Assembly: GCF_001514145.1 (NCBI RefSeq)
Contig: NZ_KQ948659.1
Location: 55,454 to 119,453, forward strand
Source: Streptomyces canus
GTDB lineage: Bacteria; Actinomycetota; Actinomycetes; Streptomycetales; Streptomycetaceae
DNA length: 64,000 bases
Reading direction: 5' to 3'
A program made the translations under genes and the position numbers. Within the stretch, counting starts at the first letter, position 1. Every line of letters begins with the position of its first letter. Positions 1 through 9,131 of the stretch are shown here, one piece after another. A model generated the notes under the pieces. It made no database searches. It was not told the DNA's origin and worked only from the letters and a program-made list of their open reading frames with translations.

Positions 1-1
1 C

Positions 2-103
2 CCGGGTCCGGCCCATCCGTCCGAGGGCGACCGGCCCGTCACCCCGCCGAGGGAGCCCGAGGGCCTGCCGGCCGGCGAGCTGGCGGGGCTGAGAGGGGCG
101 TGA
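2..103 (+). CDS. C-terminal tail of an upstream gene (partial)
   Basis: An open frame enters the window and stops at TGA 101-103, giving a Pro/Gly/Glu-rich tail ending in GELAGLRGA. No function can be read from it. It could be the disordered end of a membrane or regulatory protein, or simply an open GC-rich frame. The next gene follows on the same strand about 140 bases later. Confidence 0.3.
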   Translation, partial: PGPAHPSEGDRPVTPPREPEGLPAGELAGLRGA

Positions 104-245
104 GTCCGCGGTGGTGGGGCCGCGGGCCGCCCGCGCTCACCGCAACTCCCCGGGCCCGGCCCGTCCATCCGTAGGCGTACGACCCTCAACACCCCGCGAG
201 CGGAACCCCGTGACCGGCCCCGACCACACCGGAGACAATGGACCC

Positions 246-3200
246 GTGCGCTATCGCATCCTCGGCACCACCCAGGCACTCCGTCCCGACGGTACGTCCG
301 TCCCGGTCGGCGGCACGCGGCTGCGCGCGCTGCTGACCGTTCTCGCTCTGCGGCCCGGTCGTACCGTCCCCGTGAGCCTGCTCGTGGACGAGGTGTGGGG
401 TGACGACCCGCCGGCCGACGCCACCGGCGCGCTGCAGGCGCTGGTCGGGCGGCTCAGGCGCGCGCTCGGGGCGGACGCGGTCGCCTCGGTGGACGGCGGT
501 TACCGGCTGACGGCGGGGCCGGACGACATCGACCTGCACCGTTTCGAGCGGCTCGCCGGTGACGGTGTGCGGGCGTTGTCCGACGGAGACCCCGCGAAGG
601 CGGCCGTGGTCCTGGACGACGCCCTCGCTCTGTGGCGGGGTCCGGCCCTGGCCGATCTGCCCGACCGCACGGCCGAAGCGGCGCGCGCGGAGGCCCGCCG
701 GCTGGACGCCCTGCGCGCCCGTCACACCGCCGCGCTCGCCCTCGGCCACGCCGACCAGTCCCTCCCCGAACTGACCGCCCTCTGCGACACCCACCCCCTC
801 GACGAACCCCTCCAGTCCCTCCGGCTGCGCGCCCTGCGCGACACGGGCCGCACCGCGGAGGCACTGGCCGCGTACGAGTCCGTACGACAGCTGCTCGCGG
901 ACCAGCTGGGAGCGGACCCGGGTGTCGAACTGCGGGCGCTGCACGGGGAGTTGCTGCGGCCGGAGCCGTCCGCTGCGGACGGACAGGGCGGAAGGGGTGG
1001 CCGTCGGGAGACCGGCTCCGGCGCAGCGGGCGATCGCGCATCCGCCGACCCCGCTCGTCCGGCCACGGCCCCCACCCCGCCCTCCGGCAACCTCCGTGCC
1101 CGTCTCACCTCCTTCGTCGGCCGGGAAGCCGACATCGATGCCATCCGCGAGGACCTCGCGGCCGCGCGGCTCGTCACGCTGCTCGGGCCGGGCGGGGCCG
1201 GGAAGACGCGGCTTTCGCAGGAGGCCGCCGAGGCCGTGGGGGACGTGGTGCGGGACGGGGTGTGGCTGGCCGAACTCGCGCCGGTCGACGACCCGGACGC
1301 CGTGCCCGAGGCCGTGCTCACCGCCGTCGGCGCCCGCGAGACCGTGCTGTACGGCGCCGGTGCCGAGGCCATGCGTGCCGCCGGGAGCGAGCGGCTGGAC
1401 GACCCCGTCGAGCGGCTCGCCGAGCACTGCGGCCGGCGCAGCATGCTGCTGATCCTCGACAACTGCGAGCACGTGGTCGACGCGGCAGCCCGTCTGACGG
1501 AGACGCTCCTGGAGCGCTGCCCCGGGCTGACCGTCCTGGCCACCAGCCGCGAACCGCTCGGCGTACCGGGGGAGTTGCTGCGGCCCGTGGAGCCGCTGCC
1601 CGAGCCGGTCGCGCTGCGGCTGCTCGCCGACCGGGGGGCCGCGGCCCGGCCTGGATTCCGGGTCGACGGCGACGAGGGGACCGCGGCGGCCTGTGCGGAG
1701 ATCTGCCGGCGCCTCGACGGGCTGCCCCTCGGAATCGAGCTCGCCGCCGCCCGGCTCCGGATGCTGACGCCACGCCAGATCGCCGACCGGCTCGACGACC
1801 GCTTCCGGCTGCTCACCTCCGGCAGTCGTACCGTGCTGCCCCGCCAGCAGACGCTGCGGGCCGTCGTCGACTGGTCGTGGGACCTGCTCGACGGCGAGGA
1901 ACGGGACGTCCTGCGGCGGCTGTCGGTGTTCGCCGGCGGCTGTGATCTGGCCGCCGCCGAGGCGGTGTGCGGCCCCTTCGCGCTGGACGCGCTCGGCTCA
2001 CTCGTCGACAAGTCCCTTGTGGTGGCCGCTCCTTCGGGAGACGGCGAGATGCGCTACCGGCTCCTGGAGACCGTCGCCGAATACGCCGGCGAGCGCCTCG
2101 ACGAGACGGACGGCTCGCGCGCCGAGGCCGAGCGCGCGCATCTGGAGTACTACCGCGAACTCGCCCGCACCACCGACCCGTTGCTGCGCGGCCCGCACCA
2201 ACTCGCCGCCATCGAGCGCCTGGAGCGCGAGTACGAGAACCTCCGCACCGCCCTGCGCCGGGCCGTCGCCGACCGCGACGAGCAGGAGGGGCTGTGCCTG
2301 GTCCTGTCGCTGGCCTGGTACTGGCAGATGCGTGACCTGCGCATCGAGGCCCGCAACTGGTCCCGCGACGTCCAGGGCCTCGGCCCCGATCCCTTCGCCG
2401 AGCCGGTCCGCCCCGCCGCGCCGGTGTGGGAGCGCTGCACGGACACCCCGCCGCCGTGGACCGGCGAGCTGCTGGAAGAGGCCCGGCGCGGCGCGCACCT
2501 CGTCCATCTCGCCTGCATGGACACCGAGTTGGACACCTGGCAGAACCAGCACGCGCAGGCGAAGCTGCGGGCCATCGCCGCCACCTACGAGCCCGGCATG
2601 GCGCAGACCTGCCGGATGCCGGGCTCCCTGTGGTTCTTCGCCATCATGCTCACCGGGGACATGGAGCGGCTGCGGAAGGTCATCCAGGCGACCGTCGACA
2701 CCTGCCGGGTCACCCCGGGCTACGAGTGGGAGCTCGCCGCGGCCCTCCAGTGGCGGGCCAACCTGCTCGCCAACCGCTCCGACTGGGCCGGCGACGCCAT
2801 CCAGGACGCTGAGGAGGCGCTGGAGATCTACCAGCGGCTCGGCGACCTGTGGGGCACCGCCGAGGCGCTCTCCGCACGCGCCGAGGCCCATGAGCGCAAG
2901 GGTGAATGGCGCTTGGCCGCGGCCGACTACGAGCGGGCGATCGAGCGGGCCGAACAGCTCGGCGCCCGCGCCCAGAAGTCCGTGCTCAACGCCCGGCTGG
3001 GCAGCGTGCTGCTGGAGACGGGTGAGGCCGAGCGCGGCGAGCTCCTGCTGCGCGAGGTGATCGCCGACCGGGACGGTGCCCGCAACGAGGCGATGCCCGC
3101 CTCCCGGATGTTCCTCGCGGCCCGGCTCGGCCTGACCGGCCGCATCTCCGAGGCGCGCGAGCAACTGCGGCTGCTGCGGCAGCAGTTCGGCATCGCCCAC

Positions 3201-3599
3201 TTCGTCATCTTCGACGCCTTCATCCTCGGCTCGGAGGCCTGGCTGGAGGCGATCGACGGCTGCTACGAGGAGTGCCTGACGCTGACCCGCCGGGCGCTGG
3301 AGAAGTCCGAGGACCCCCTGGCCCTGACCATCGCCCCGCATATGCGCACCATGTACCTGCACGTCGCCGCCCTCGCCCTCGCCAAGGCGGACGGCGGCGC
3401 CCGCGCCCGCGACGGTGCCCGCTGCCTCAGGGCCGGGGACGCGTTGCTGCCGCACAGCCACTTCCCGACGTCCGTCGAGCGCAGCGTGCGGGGCGACGCC
3501 GAGCAGGAGCTGCGCGCGGTGCTCGGCGACGCGGTCTACGAGTCGGCGTACGCCGAGGGCGGCGGCCTCTCCCCTCAGGAGGCCGCCGCCCTGGTGTGA
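246..3599 (+). CDS. AfsR/SARP-type transcriptional regulator with NB-ARC ATPase and TPR domains
   Basis: Large cytoplasmic regulator of about 1117 residues. The N-terminus is an OmpR-like winged helix (about 1-90) followed by a bacterial transcriptional activation domain (about 97-235), the SARP layout. Next comes an NB-ARC/STAND ATPase with P-loop GPGGAGKT near residue 314 and a Walker B-like LLILDNCEH near 401, then a long helical TPR-like tail from about 700. In Streptomyces such proteins activate secondary-metabolite or developmental genes. I chose the GTG at 246 because the SARP homology starts there (VRYRILG) and GGAG lies 11 bases upstream; a longer frame opens at GTG 111 but adds a Pro/Arg-rich stretch without homology. 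It ends 19 bases before the convergent ABC exporter genes. The target is unknown. Confidence 0.88.
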   Translation: MRYRILGTTQALRPDGTSVPVGGTRLRALLTVLALRPGRTVPVSLLVDEVWGDDPPADATGALQALVGRLRRALGADAVASVDGGYRLTAGPDDIDLHRFERLAGDGVRALSDGDPAKAAVVLDDALALWRGPALADLPDRTAEAARAEARRLDALRARHTAALALGHADQSLPELTALCDTHPLDEPLQSLRLRALRDTGRTAEALAAYESVRQLLADQLGADPGVELRALHGELLRPEPSAADGQGGRGGRRETGSGAAGDRASADPARPATAPTPPSGNLRARLTSFVGREADIDAIREDLAAARLVTLLGPGGAGKTRLSQEAAEAVGDVVRDGVWLAELAPVDDPDAVPEAVLTAVGARETVLYGAGAEAMRAAGSERLDDPVERLAEHCGRRSMLLILDNCEHVVDAAARLTETLLERCPGLTVLATSREPLGVPGELLRPVEPLPEPVALRLLADRGAAARPGFRVDGDEGTAAACAEICRRLDGLPLGIELAAARLRMLTPRQIADRLDDRFRLLTSGSRTVLPRQQTLRAVVDWSWDLLDGEERDVLRRLSVFAGGCDLAAAEAVCGPFALDALGSLVDKSLVVAAPSGDGEMRYRLLETVAEYAGERLDETDGSRAEAERAHLEYYRELARTTDPLLRGPHQLAAIERLEREYENLRTALRRAVADRDEQEGLCLVLSLAWYWQMRDLRIEARNWSRDVQGLGPDPFAEPVRPAAPVWERCTDTPPPWTGELLEEARRGAHLVHLACMDTELDTWQNQHAQAKLRAIAATYEPGMAQTCRMPGSLWFFAIMLTGDMERLRKVIQATVDTCRVTPGYEWELAAALQWRANLLANRSDWAGDAIQDAEEALEIYQRLGDLWGTAEALSARAEAHERKGEWRLAAADYERAIERAEQLGARAQKSVLNARLGSVLLETGEAERGELLLREVIADRDGARNEAMPASRMFLAARLGLTGRISEAREQLRLLRQQFGIAHFVIFDAFILGSEAWLEAIDGCYEECLTLTRRALEKSEDPLALTIAPHMRTMYLHVAALALAKADGGARARDGARCLRAGDALLPHSHFPTSVERSVRGDAEQELRAVLGDAVYESAYAEGGGLSPQEAAALV

Positions 3600-3618
3600 C
3601 GCGCACCGACGCCGAACT

Positions 3619-4440
3619 TCAGTTCTTCGTACGGAACTTGTGGATCGCGTAGGGTGCCGCCACGGCCGTGATCGCCGCCGACCAGCCGAGCGTCACCCAC
3701 AGGTCGTGGGCGACCGGACCGCCCACCATCAGCCCGCGGGCCGCGTCGGCGAGCGTGGACAGCGGGTTGTAGTCGGTGAAGTGCTGGAGCCAGCCCGGCA
3801 TGGAGTTCGTCGGCGCGAAGATCGACGAGCCGAACTGGAGCGGGAACAGCACCAGGAAGCCCATCGCCTGCACGGACTGCGCGTTCTTGAGGATCACGCC
3901 CAGGGTGAGGAACACCCACATGATCGAGGAGGCGAACACGGCGGACAGGCCGACCGCCGCGAGAAGCCCGGCCCAGTGATTGATGTCGAACCCGACCAGG
4001 ACGGCGACGATCATCAGCACGGTGGTCGCGAACAGCATCCGCAGCAGTTCCACGGAGATCTTCGCGAACAGCACCGAGCCACGCCCGATCGGCAGGGACC
4101 GGAAGCGGTCCATGACACCGGAGTTGAAGTCCTGGCTGAAACCGGTGCCCACGCCCTGGGACAGGGTCATGCTCATCATCGCGATCATGCCCGGGATGAC
4201 GTACTGGACGTATCCGTCCTGCCCGCCGCCCAGAGCCTGTCCGATCGAGCCGCCGAAGACGTAGACGAACAGCAGGGTGAAGACGACCGGCATCAGTATG
4301 GCGTCGAACATCGACTCCGGGTCCTGCCGGATCCACAGCAGGTTGCGGCGGACGAGGGCGCCGGTGTGCCGGAGATGCCCGCGCAGGGGGATCCGGGCGT
4401 CGGCGTCGACGGTGGTTGCGGTTGCGGTTGCGGCGCTCAT
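3619..4440 (-). CDS. ABC-2 type transporter permease, DrrB-like
   Basis: Integral membrane subunit of a two-gene exporter, 273 residues. It has an N-terminal cytoplasmic segment (RRNLLWIRQDPESMFDAIL) and about six hydrophobic helices typical of ABC-2 membrane proteins of the daunorubicin-resistance DrrB group. Its ATG overlaps the stop of the upstream ATPase gene in an ATGA (4437-4440), so the two subunits are translationally coupled. The family exports drugs, lipids or polyketides; the substrate cannot be told from sequence. Confidence 0.9.
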   Translation of the reverse strand: MSAATATATTVDADARIPLRGHLRHTGALVRRNLLWIRQDPESMFDAILMPVVFTLLFVYVFGGSIGQALGGGQDGYVQYVIPGMIAMMSMTLSQGVGTGFSQDFNSGVMDRFRSLPIGRGSVLFAKISVELLRMLFATTVLMIVAVLVGFDINHWAGLLAAVGLSAVFASSIMWVFLTLGVILKNAQSVQAMGFLVLFPLQFGSSIFAPTNSMPGWLQHFTDYNPLSTLADAARGLMVGGPVAHDLWVTLGWSAAITAVAAPYAIHKFRTKN

Positions 4441-5462
4441 ACGGCGACCTCCTCGCGGGTGTCGGTGGGGACGGTGTCCTGCGGGGCACTGGCGCGGTGG
4501 CCGGTGAGGGACAGGAACACCTCGTCCAGGCTGGGCAGTTCGGTGGTGATGGAGGAGAGGGTGATGCCCCGCGCGGTGACCGCGCCGACCACGGCGGTCA
4601 GCTGCTCGTCGCTGAGGATCGGGACGATGACGGTGCCGCTTTCGGTGTCCACGGTGCTGGTGGCGAGCCCGGTGATGCCGAGCTCGTCGATCCACCCGGC
4701 GAGCGGCTGCAGGTGCAGCGGATCGACGGGCCGTACCCGCAGCGAGCGCCCGCCGACCTTGGCCTTGAGCTCCTCGATGGCGCCGGCGGCGATGACCTTG
4801 CCGTGGTCCACCACGGTCAGCTCGGAGGCGAGCTGCTCGGCCTCCTCCATGTACTGGGTGGTCAGCAGGACGGTGACCCCGTCCCCGACCATCCGCTTGA
4901 CCTCGTCCCACACCTCGTTGCGGGTGCGCGGGTCGAGACCGGTGGTCGGCTCGTCCAGGAAGAGCACCTGGGGCCGGCCGATCATCGAGGCGGCGAGGTC
5001 GAGCCGGCGCCGCATACCGCCGGAGTAGGTGCTCGCCGGCCGCTTCGCCGCGTCCGTGAGCGAGAAGCGCTCCAGCAGTTCGTCGGCTCGGGTGCGGGCC
5101 TCCTTGCGGGGCAGGTCGAGCAGCCGCCCGATCATGTAGAGGTTCTCCCAGCCCGGCAGCTTCTCGTCCACCGAGGCGTACTGCCCGGTGAGCCCGATGA
5201 CCCGGCGCAGTTGACGGGGCTGGCGCACGGCGTCGTATCCGGCGACGGTGGCCTGCCCGGCGTCCGGGGTGAGGAGGGTGGACAGAATGCGCACGAGGGT
5301 GGTCTTGCCGGCGCCGTTCGGCCCGAGCACACCCATCACGGTGCCCTCGCGCACGTCCAGGTCGACGCCGTCCAGCGCCTTGGTCTCGCCGTAGTGCTTG
5401 ACCAGCCCCCGCACGGAAACGGCGGAGTCCCCGCTCTGGGGGTTCTTGTCGATTCGCGTCAT
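4437..5462 (-). CDS. ABC transporter ATP-binding protein, DrrA-like
   Basis: ATPase partner of the DrrB-like permease, 341 residues. It shows Walker A GPNGAGKT, a Q-loop, the ABC signature YSGGMRRRLD and Walker B VLFLDEPTTGLD, followed by the C-terminal extension typical of DrrA (after about residue 240). The start MTRIDKN is preferred; the ribosome site is weak (CCTCGG region). Closely related ATPases power antibiotic self-resistance exporters, but no biosynthetic cluster is visible here, so a general detoxification role is as likely. Confidence 0.9.
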   Translation of the reverse strand: MTRIDKNPQSGDSAVSVRGLVKHYGETKALDGVDLDVREGTVMGVLGPNGAGKTTLVRILSTLLTPDAGQATVAGYDAVRQPRQLRRVIGLTGQYASVDEKLPGWENLYMIGRLLDLPRKEARTRADELLERFSLTDAAKRPASTYSGGMRRRLDLAASMIGRPQVLFLDEPTTGLDPRTRNEVWDEVKRMVGDGVTVLLTTQYMEEAEQLASELTVVDHGKVIAAGAIEELKAKVGGRSLRVRPVDPLHLQPLAGWIDELGITGLATSTVDTESGTVIVPILSDEQLTAVVGAVTARGITLSSITTELPSLDEVFLSLTGHRASAPQDTVPTDTREEVAV

Positions 5463-5538
5463 ACCGAGGACGGTGCCAGCCCCCACCGACAAACCACCGA
5501 CAGGTCGCCTACACGGGCCTACAGGGTGCCGACAGAGC

Positions 5539-5574
5539 AAAAAAAGGGGGCGCCCGGCGTTCACCGGGCGCCCC
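5539..5574 (-). terminator. Intrinsic terminator of the MFS gene
   Basis: A perfect 11 bp stem (GGGGCGCCCGG at 5547-5557 and its complement at 5564-5574) with a 6-base loop is followed, in minus-strand sense, by seven U residues (A run 5539-5545). This is the only textbook U-tract terminator I found in the window. It lies 19 bases past the stop of the minus-strand MFS gene. Confidence 0.9.
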
Positions 5575-5592
5575 TTCTCGTCGTACGACCGC

Positions 5593-6813
5593 TCAATGCC
5601 GTACGGCTTCCGCCTGCTCCGGCAGATGGGTCGCGACCACACGCTCCCGCCCGGGCGACACGCCCACGCGCCGCCGGTCCACGACCGCGGCCACCGCGGC
5701 GACCCCGAGGCCCAGCACGGCCAGGGCCGCACCCGTCAGTGCCGGGGACGTCGCACCGAGGCCCGCGGCCAGGGCGAGGCCGCCGATCCAGGCGCCGCCG
5801 GCGTTGGCCAGGTTGAAGGCGGCCTGGTTGGCGGAGGAGGCCAGGGAAGGGGCGGCCGACGCCTTCTCCATGACCATCAGCTGGAGCGGGGAGCCGGTCA
5901 CGAAGGCCGCCGTGCCCAGCAGCACGACCGCCACGGCCGCGCTCCACTGCGTCGACATCAGCACCGGGAACAGGGCCAGGACCACGATCAGCGAGGTCAG
6001 GCCGCCGAACAGGGTGCCGCGCAGCGAGTGGTCGGCGAGCCGTCCGCCGACCAGGTTGCCCGCCGTCGCGCCGACGCCGAACAGCGCGAGCAGCAGCGTC
6101 ACGCTGGAGTCGGCGTAGCCGGCGGAGTCCGTGAGCATCGGCGTGATGTAGCTGTACGCGGAGAACAGCGCGCCGAAGCCCGCGACCGTCGTGCCGAGCG
6201 CCAGCCAGACGGGCACCGACTTCAGTGCGACCAGTTCGCGGCGCAGGCCCACCGCGGGGGCGTGCGCGTGGTCGTGCGGGATGAGGAGCGCCAGGGAGGC
6301 TATCGCCGCCAGGCCGATCGCGCTGACGCCGAGGAAGGTCGCCCGCCAGCCCAGGTGCTGGCCCATGAGGGTGGCGACGGGCACGCCCGCGATGTTGGCG
6401 AGGGTCAGGCCGAGGAACATCAGGGACACCGAGCGGGCCTTGCGCTCCGGCGCCACCATCCCGGTGGCGACGACCGCGCCCACGCCGAAGAAGGCACCGT
6501 GCGGCAGACCGCTCAGGAAGCGGGCCGCGAGCAGCCAGTGTTCGCCGGGGGCGAGGGCGGAGAGCGCGTTGCCGGCCACGAACAGGCCCATCAGGCCGAT
6601 GAGGACCGTACGGCGGGACATCCGGGCGGTGACCGCGGCGAGCAGCGGGGCGCCGATCACCACGCCCAGCGCGTACGCCGAGACCAGATGGCCGGCGGTG
6701 GGGATCGAGATGCCGAGGTCACGTGCGACGTCGGGCAGCAGGCCCATCATCACGAATTCGGTGGTGCCGAGACCAAAAGCGCCGACGGCCAGTGCGAGCA
6801 GGGCCAAGGGCAT
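5593..6813 (-). CDS. MFS exporter, DHA1 family (AraJ/Cmx-like)
   Basis: Twelve-helix major facilitator of 406 residues. The N-terminus (GTTEFVMMGLLPDVARDLG) and the loop 2-3 motif with SRR are typical of the DHA1 group that includes AraJ, CmlR/Cmx chloramphenicol exporters and purine-nucleoside exporters. It probably exports small drugs or metabolites by proton antiport. The gene stands alone between two terminators or gaps, and a 32 bp inverted repeat sits upstream of its start. The substrate is not predictable. Confidence 0.88.
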   Translation of the reverse strand: MPLALLALAVGAFGLGTTEFVMMGLLPDVARDLGISIPTAGHLVSAYALGVVIGAPLLAAVTARMSRRTVLIGLMGLFVAGNALSALAPGEHWLLAARFLSGLPHGAFFGVGAVVATGMVAPERKARSVSLMFLGLTLANIAGVPVATLMGQHLGWRATFLGVSAIGLAAIASLALLIPHDHAHAPAVGLRRELVALKSVPVWLALGTTVAGFGALFSAYSYITPMLTDSAGYADSSVTLLLALFGVGATAGNLVGGRLADHSLRGTLFGGLTSLIVVLALFPVLMSTQWSAAVAVVLLGTAAFVTGSPLQLMVMEKASAAPSLASSANQAAFNLANAGGAWIGGLALAAGLGATSPALTGAALAVLGLGVAAVAAVVDRRRVGVSPGRERVVATHLPEQAEAVRH

Positions 6814-6843
6814 GAAGAGCCGAGCCTTTCAGGGGAGAGCGGA

Positions 6844-6875
6844 GTTCCGTACGCATGTATGTTCAAGTACGGAAC
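6844..6875 (-). promoter_or_regulatory. Inverted repeat, candidate operator of the MFS gene
   Basis: GTTCCGTAC (6844-6852) and GTACGGAAC (6867-6875) form a perfect 9 bp inverted repeat with a 14 bp spacer, 31 bases upstream of the MFS start. Position and size suit a repressor operator. The regulator is not identified. Confidence 0.5.
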
Positions 6876-6916
6876 AAATACTCCCGGGCCCGGTATTCCA
6901 AGGGGCTTCCGGCGAG

Positions 6917-7966
6917 TTACGGCGAGGTGGCGAGGTTCACACGAGCCGCCACCGGCAGATGGTCGCTGCCGGTCTCGGGCAGCGTCCACGAGCTCACCGG
7001 CTCCACGCCCTGCACCATGATCTGGTCGATCCGCGCCATCGGGAACGACGCCGGCCAGCTGAACCCGAAGCCGCTGCCCGCCGCGCCCTGCGTGGAGCGC
7101 ATCTGGGAGGTGACGGCGTTGAGCGCGCGGTCGTTCATCGTGCCGTTGAGGTCGCCGAGCAGGATCTTGCGGGGGAGTTTCTCGTCGGCGATGGCCTCGC
7201 CCAGCGCGTCGGCGCTCTTGTCGCGCTGCCGGGCGGTGAACCCGGCCTCCATCTTCACCCGCACGGACGGCAGGTGGGCGACGTAGACCGCGACCTGCCC
7301 GTCCGGGGCGGCCACCGTGGCCCGCATCGCCCGCGTCCAGCCCAGCTTGATGTCGACGGCCTTCACACCGGTCAGCGGGTCCTTGCTCCACAGCCCCACG
7401 GTGCCCTCGACCGCGTGGTACTTGTACGTCGACGCCAGCGCCTTCTCGTACACCGGCACCGCCGAGGCGGTCAGCTCCTCCAGGGCGACCACGTCCGCGC
7501 CGGAGGCGGCCACGTCCCGGGCGGTGCCGGACGGGTCGGGGTTGTCGGCGTTGACGTTGTGGGTGGCCACCGTGAGGTCACCGCCGGTGGCGGACTTGTC
7601 GGAGAGCAGCCCGCCGAAGAGGTTCAGCCACACGGCCGCCGGGAGCAGCACCGCGATCAGCGCGGTCGCGGACCTGCGGAGGAAACCGCACAGGAGCAGC
7701 ACCGGGACGAACAGACCCAGCCAGGGCAGGAAGGTCTCGATGAGACTGCCGAGGTTGCCGATGGCGTTGGGGATCTGCGCGTGCAGCAGCATCACCAGGG
7801 CGACGAGCACCGCGAGGGCGGTCAGGACGAGGCCGCGGCGCCAGATCCGCCGGTCACCGCGCCAGCCGGAGACCAGCCGCTCGAGCAGGCGCCGGAACCG
7901 GTCTCTCCGGCGCTCGGGTCCCGAGCCGCCTTCCGCCGTTTCCGTCATGTATGCCTGCTGCGCCAT
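6917..7966 (-). CDS. Membrane-anchored endonuclease/exonuclease/phosphatase-family protein
   Basis: A 349-residue protein. After a basic N-terminus it has about three hydrophobic helices (about 40-125), then an EEP-fold domain with the family's metal and catalytic blocks: THNVNADNPD, VVALEELTAS (Glu metal ligand), LLGDLNGTMN (Asp/Asn) and the terminal GSDHLPV (Asp-His). The layout is that of actinobacterial membrane EEP proteins, whose catalytic domain faces outside. The likely reaction is phosphodiester hydrolysis; DNA, lipid or nucleotide substrates are all possible. Start chosen at the ATG 7964-7966 preceded by GAGGCGA; a second ATG is six codons in. Confidence 0.82.
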   Translation of the reverse strand: MAQQAYMTETAEGGSGPERRRDRFRRLLERLVSGWRGDRRIWRRGLVLTALAVLVALVMLLHAQIPNAIGNLGSLIETFLPWLGLFVPVLLLCGFLRRSATALIAVLLPAAVWLNLFGGLLSDKSATGGDLTVATHNVNADNPDPSGTARDVAASGADVVALEELTASAVPVYEKALASTYKYHAVEGTVGLWSKDPLTGVKAVDIKLGWTRAMRATVAAPDGQVAVYVAHLPSVRVKMEAGFTARQRDKSADALGEAIADEKLPRKILLGDLNGTMNDRALNAVTSQMRSTQGAAGSGFGFSWPASFPMARIDQIMVQGVEPVSSWTLPETGSDHLPVAARVNLATSP

Positions 7967-8189
7967 ACCGTCGCCTCACTACCTGCCGTGCACGCCGTTC
8001 GCCCCGTTGCCGTGGGGTCTCGGACACCCCATAAGACCCTAGGGGATGATCGGCCTCCATCTCGTCGTCCCATGACGACCGTACGGGGGCGATGACGTAC
8101 AAGTCGCCTTCCGGAGTTCCCTGTCCCGGCGGGGAAAGCGCCCTCTGTGACGAAACGCGCACACTCGGGCCCCGGGGTCCGGACAGGCT

Positions 8190-8813
8190 CTAGGAACTGA
8201 CGGGGCGTAGGCCCTCGAGGACGGTGTCGACGATCTGTTCCGAGAGGCCCTCGGGCAGCGCGGCGTTGGGCTGCATGATGGTGCGGAAGAGCATGGGCCC
8301 GATGAACAGGTCGTTGACCAGCTCGACGTCGATGTCCGCGCGGAGTTCGCCGTTGGCCTGCCCCCGGCGCAGGATGGCGACCTGTTTGCGGCGCCGGGGC
8401 GCGACGACGATCGCGTGGTAGGCGTCCCACACCTTCGGGCTGCTCTTCATCTGGGCGAAGACACTGTGCAGCAGCGCCGAGGAACGGGTCATCAGCCCGC
8501 GCTGCCGCAACTGCTCGAGCAGCGCCACGAGATCGTCGCGCATCGAGGTGCCGGGCAGTTCGGCGTCCGGGGGCTCGGCGGTGCGCACGACGTCGACGAA
8601 GAGCTCCTCCTTGCCGTTCCAGCGGCGGTAGATGGTGGCCTTGCCGACGCCCGCGGTACGGGCGATGCGCTCGATGGACAGTTCGGCGAGCGGCACGCCG
8701 TCCTCGAGCAGCTTGATGACGGCCTCGATGATGGACCGCTCCACGGCCTCACTGCGGGGCCGGCCCCGTACGGGCCCCGTCTGCCTGCGCTGACTCTCGG
8801 CGAGGCCGCTCAC
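8190..8813 (-). CDS. TetR-family transcriptional regulator
   Basis: A 207-residue repressor-type protein. The helix-turn-helix lies at about 45-65 (IERIARTAGVGKATIYRRW), followed by a variable ligand-binding helical domain. The GTG start at 8811-8813 is favoured by AGAGAGGA nine bases upstream; the frame stays open further upstream but there the protein is Pro/Arg-rich filler. It lies downstream of the DHA2 exporter on the same strand, and the operator-like palindrome at that exporter's promoter (10738-10766) makes it the natural candidate repressor. Confidence 0.87.
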   Translation of the reverse strand: MSGLAESQRRQTGPVRGRPRSEAVERSIIEAVIKLLEDGVPLAELSIERIARTAGVGKATIYRRWNGKEELFVDVVRTAEPPDAELPGTSMRDDLVALLEQLRQRGLMTRSSALLHSVFAQMKSSPKVWDAYHAIVVAPRRRKQVAILRRGQANGELRADIDVELVNDLFIGPMLFRTIMQPNAALPEGLSEQIVDTVLEGLRPVSS

Positions 8814-9131
8814 GTCGCTTGGTCCTCTCTGTGGGATGAGGATGATTCTCCCTGCCCTACGGCGGCGAGGAGGGGCGGGGTTCGGCCGTTGTCCGGGACG
8901 GGACCGGTCCGAGCCCGCGCCGGTGACCTCCTCGTTTCCCGGCCCCGACGCGTTGGGCGGCGGCACCGTATCCCCCGGGCGTTACCTCGGTGCCGCCGCG
9001 TCCGGCCGCTACCGGCTTCCTGCTTCCGTCCGGTCGGGGCGCCTTGTCCGGAGGTTGGCGTCCGACTTCCGCCCGGTCCGGTCGCCCGGCCCAGGCGCCA
9101 CCGTCCCGCCTCCGCCTCCGCCCCGGCCGGG
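8814..9131. other. 318 bp GC-rich spacer with a 12 bp hairpin
   Basis: No convincing gene. The stretch next to 8814 carries the TetR ribosome site. A perfect 12 bp inverted repeat (GCGGCGGCACCG at 8957-8968, complement at 8988-8999, 19-base loop) lies downstream of the MFS stop and may end its transcript. The rest is low-complexity C/G-rich sequence. Confidence 0.6.

Noticed and set aside
186..1472. Long minus-strand frames opposite the AfsR-like gene
   Set aside because: Shadow frames of GC-rich coding DNA; no ribosome site or recognised domain, while the plus strand has a complete regulator.
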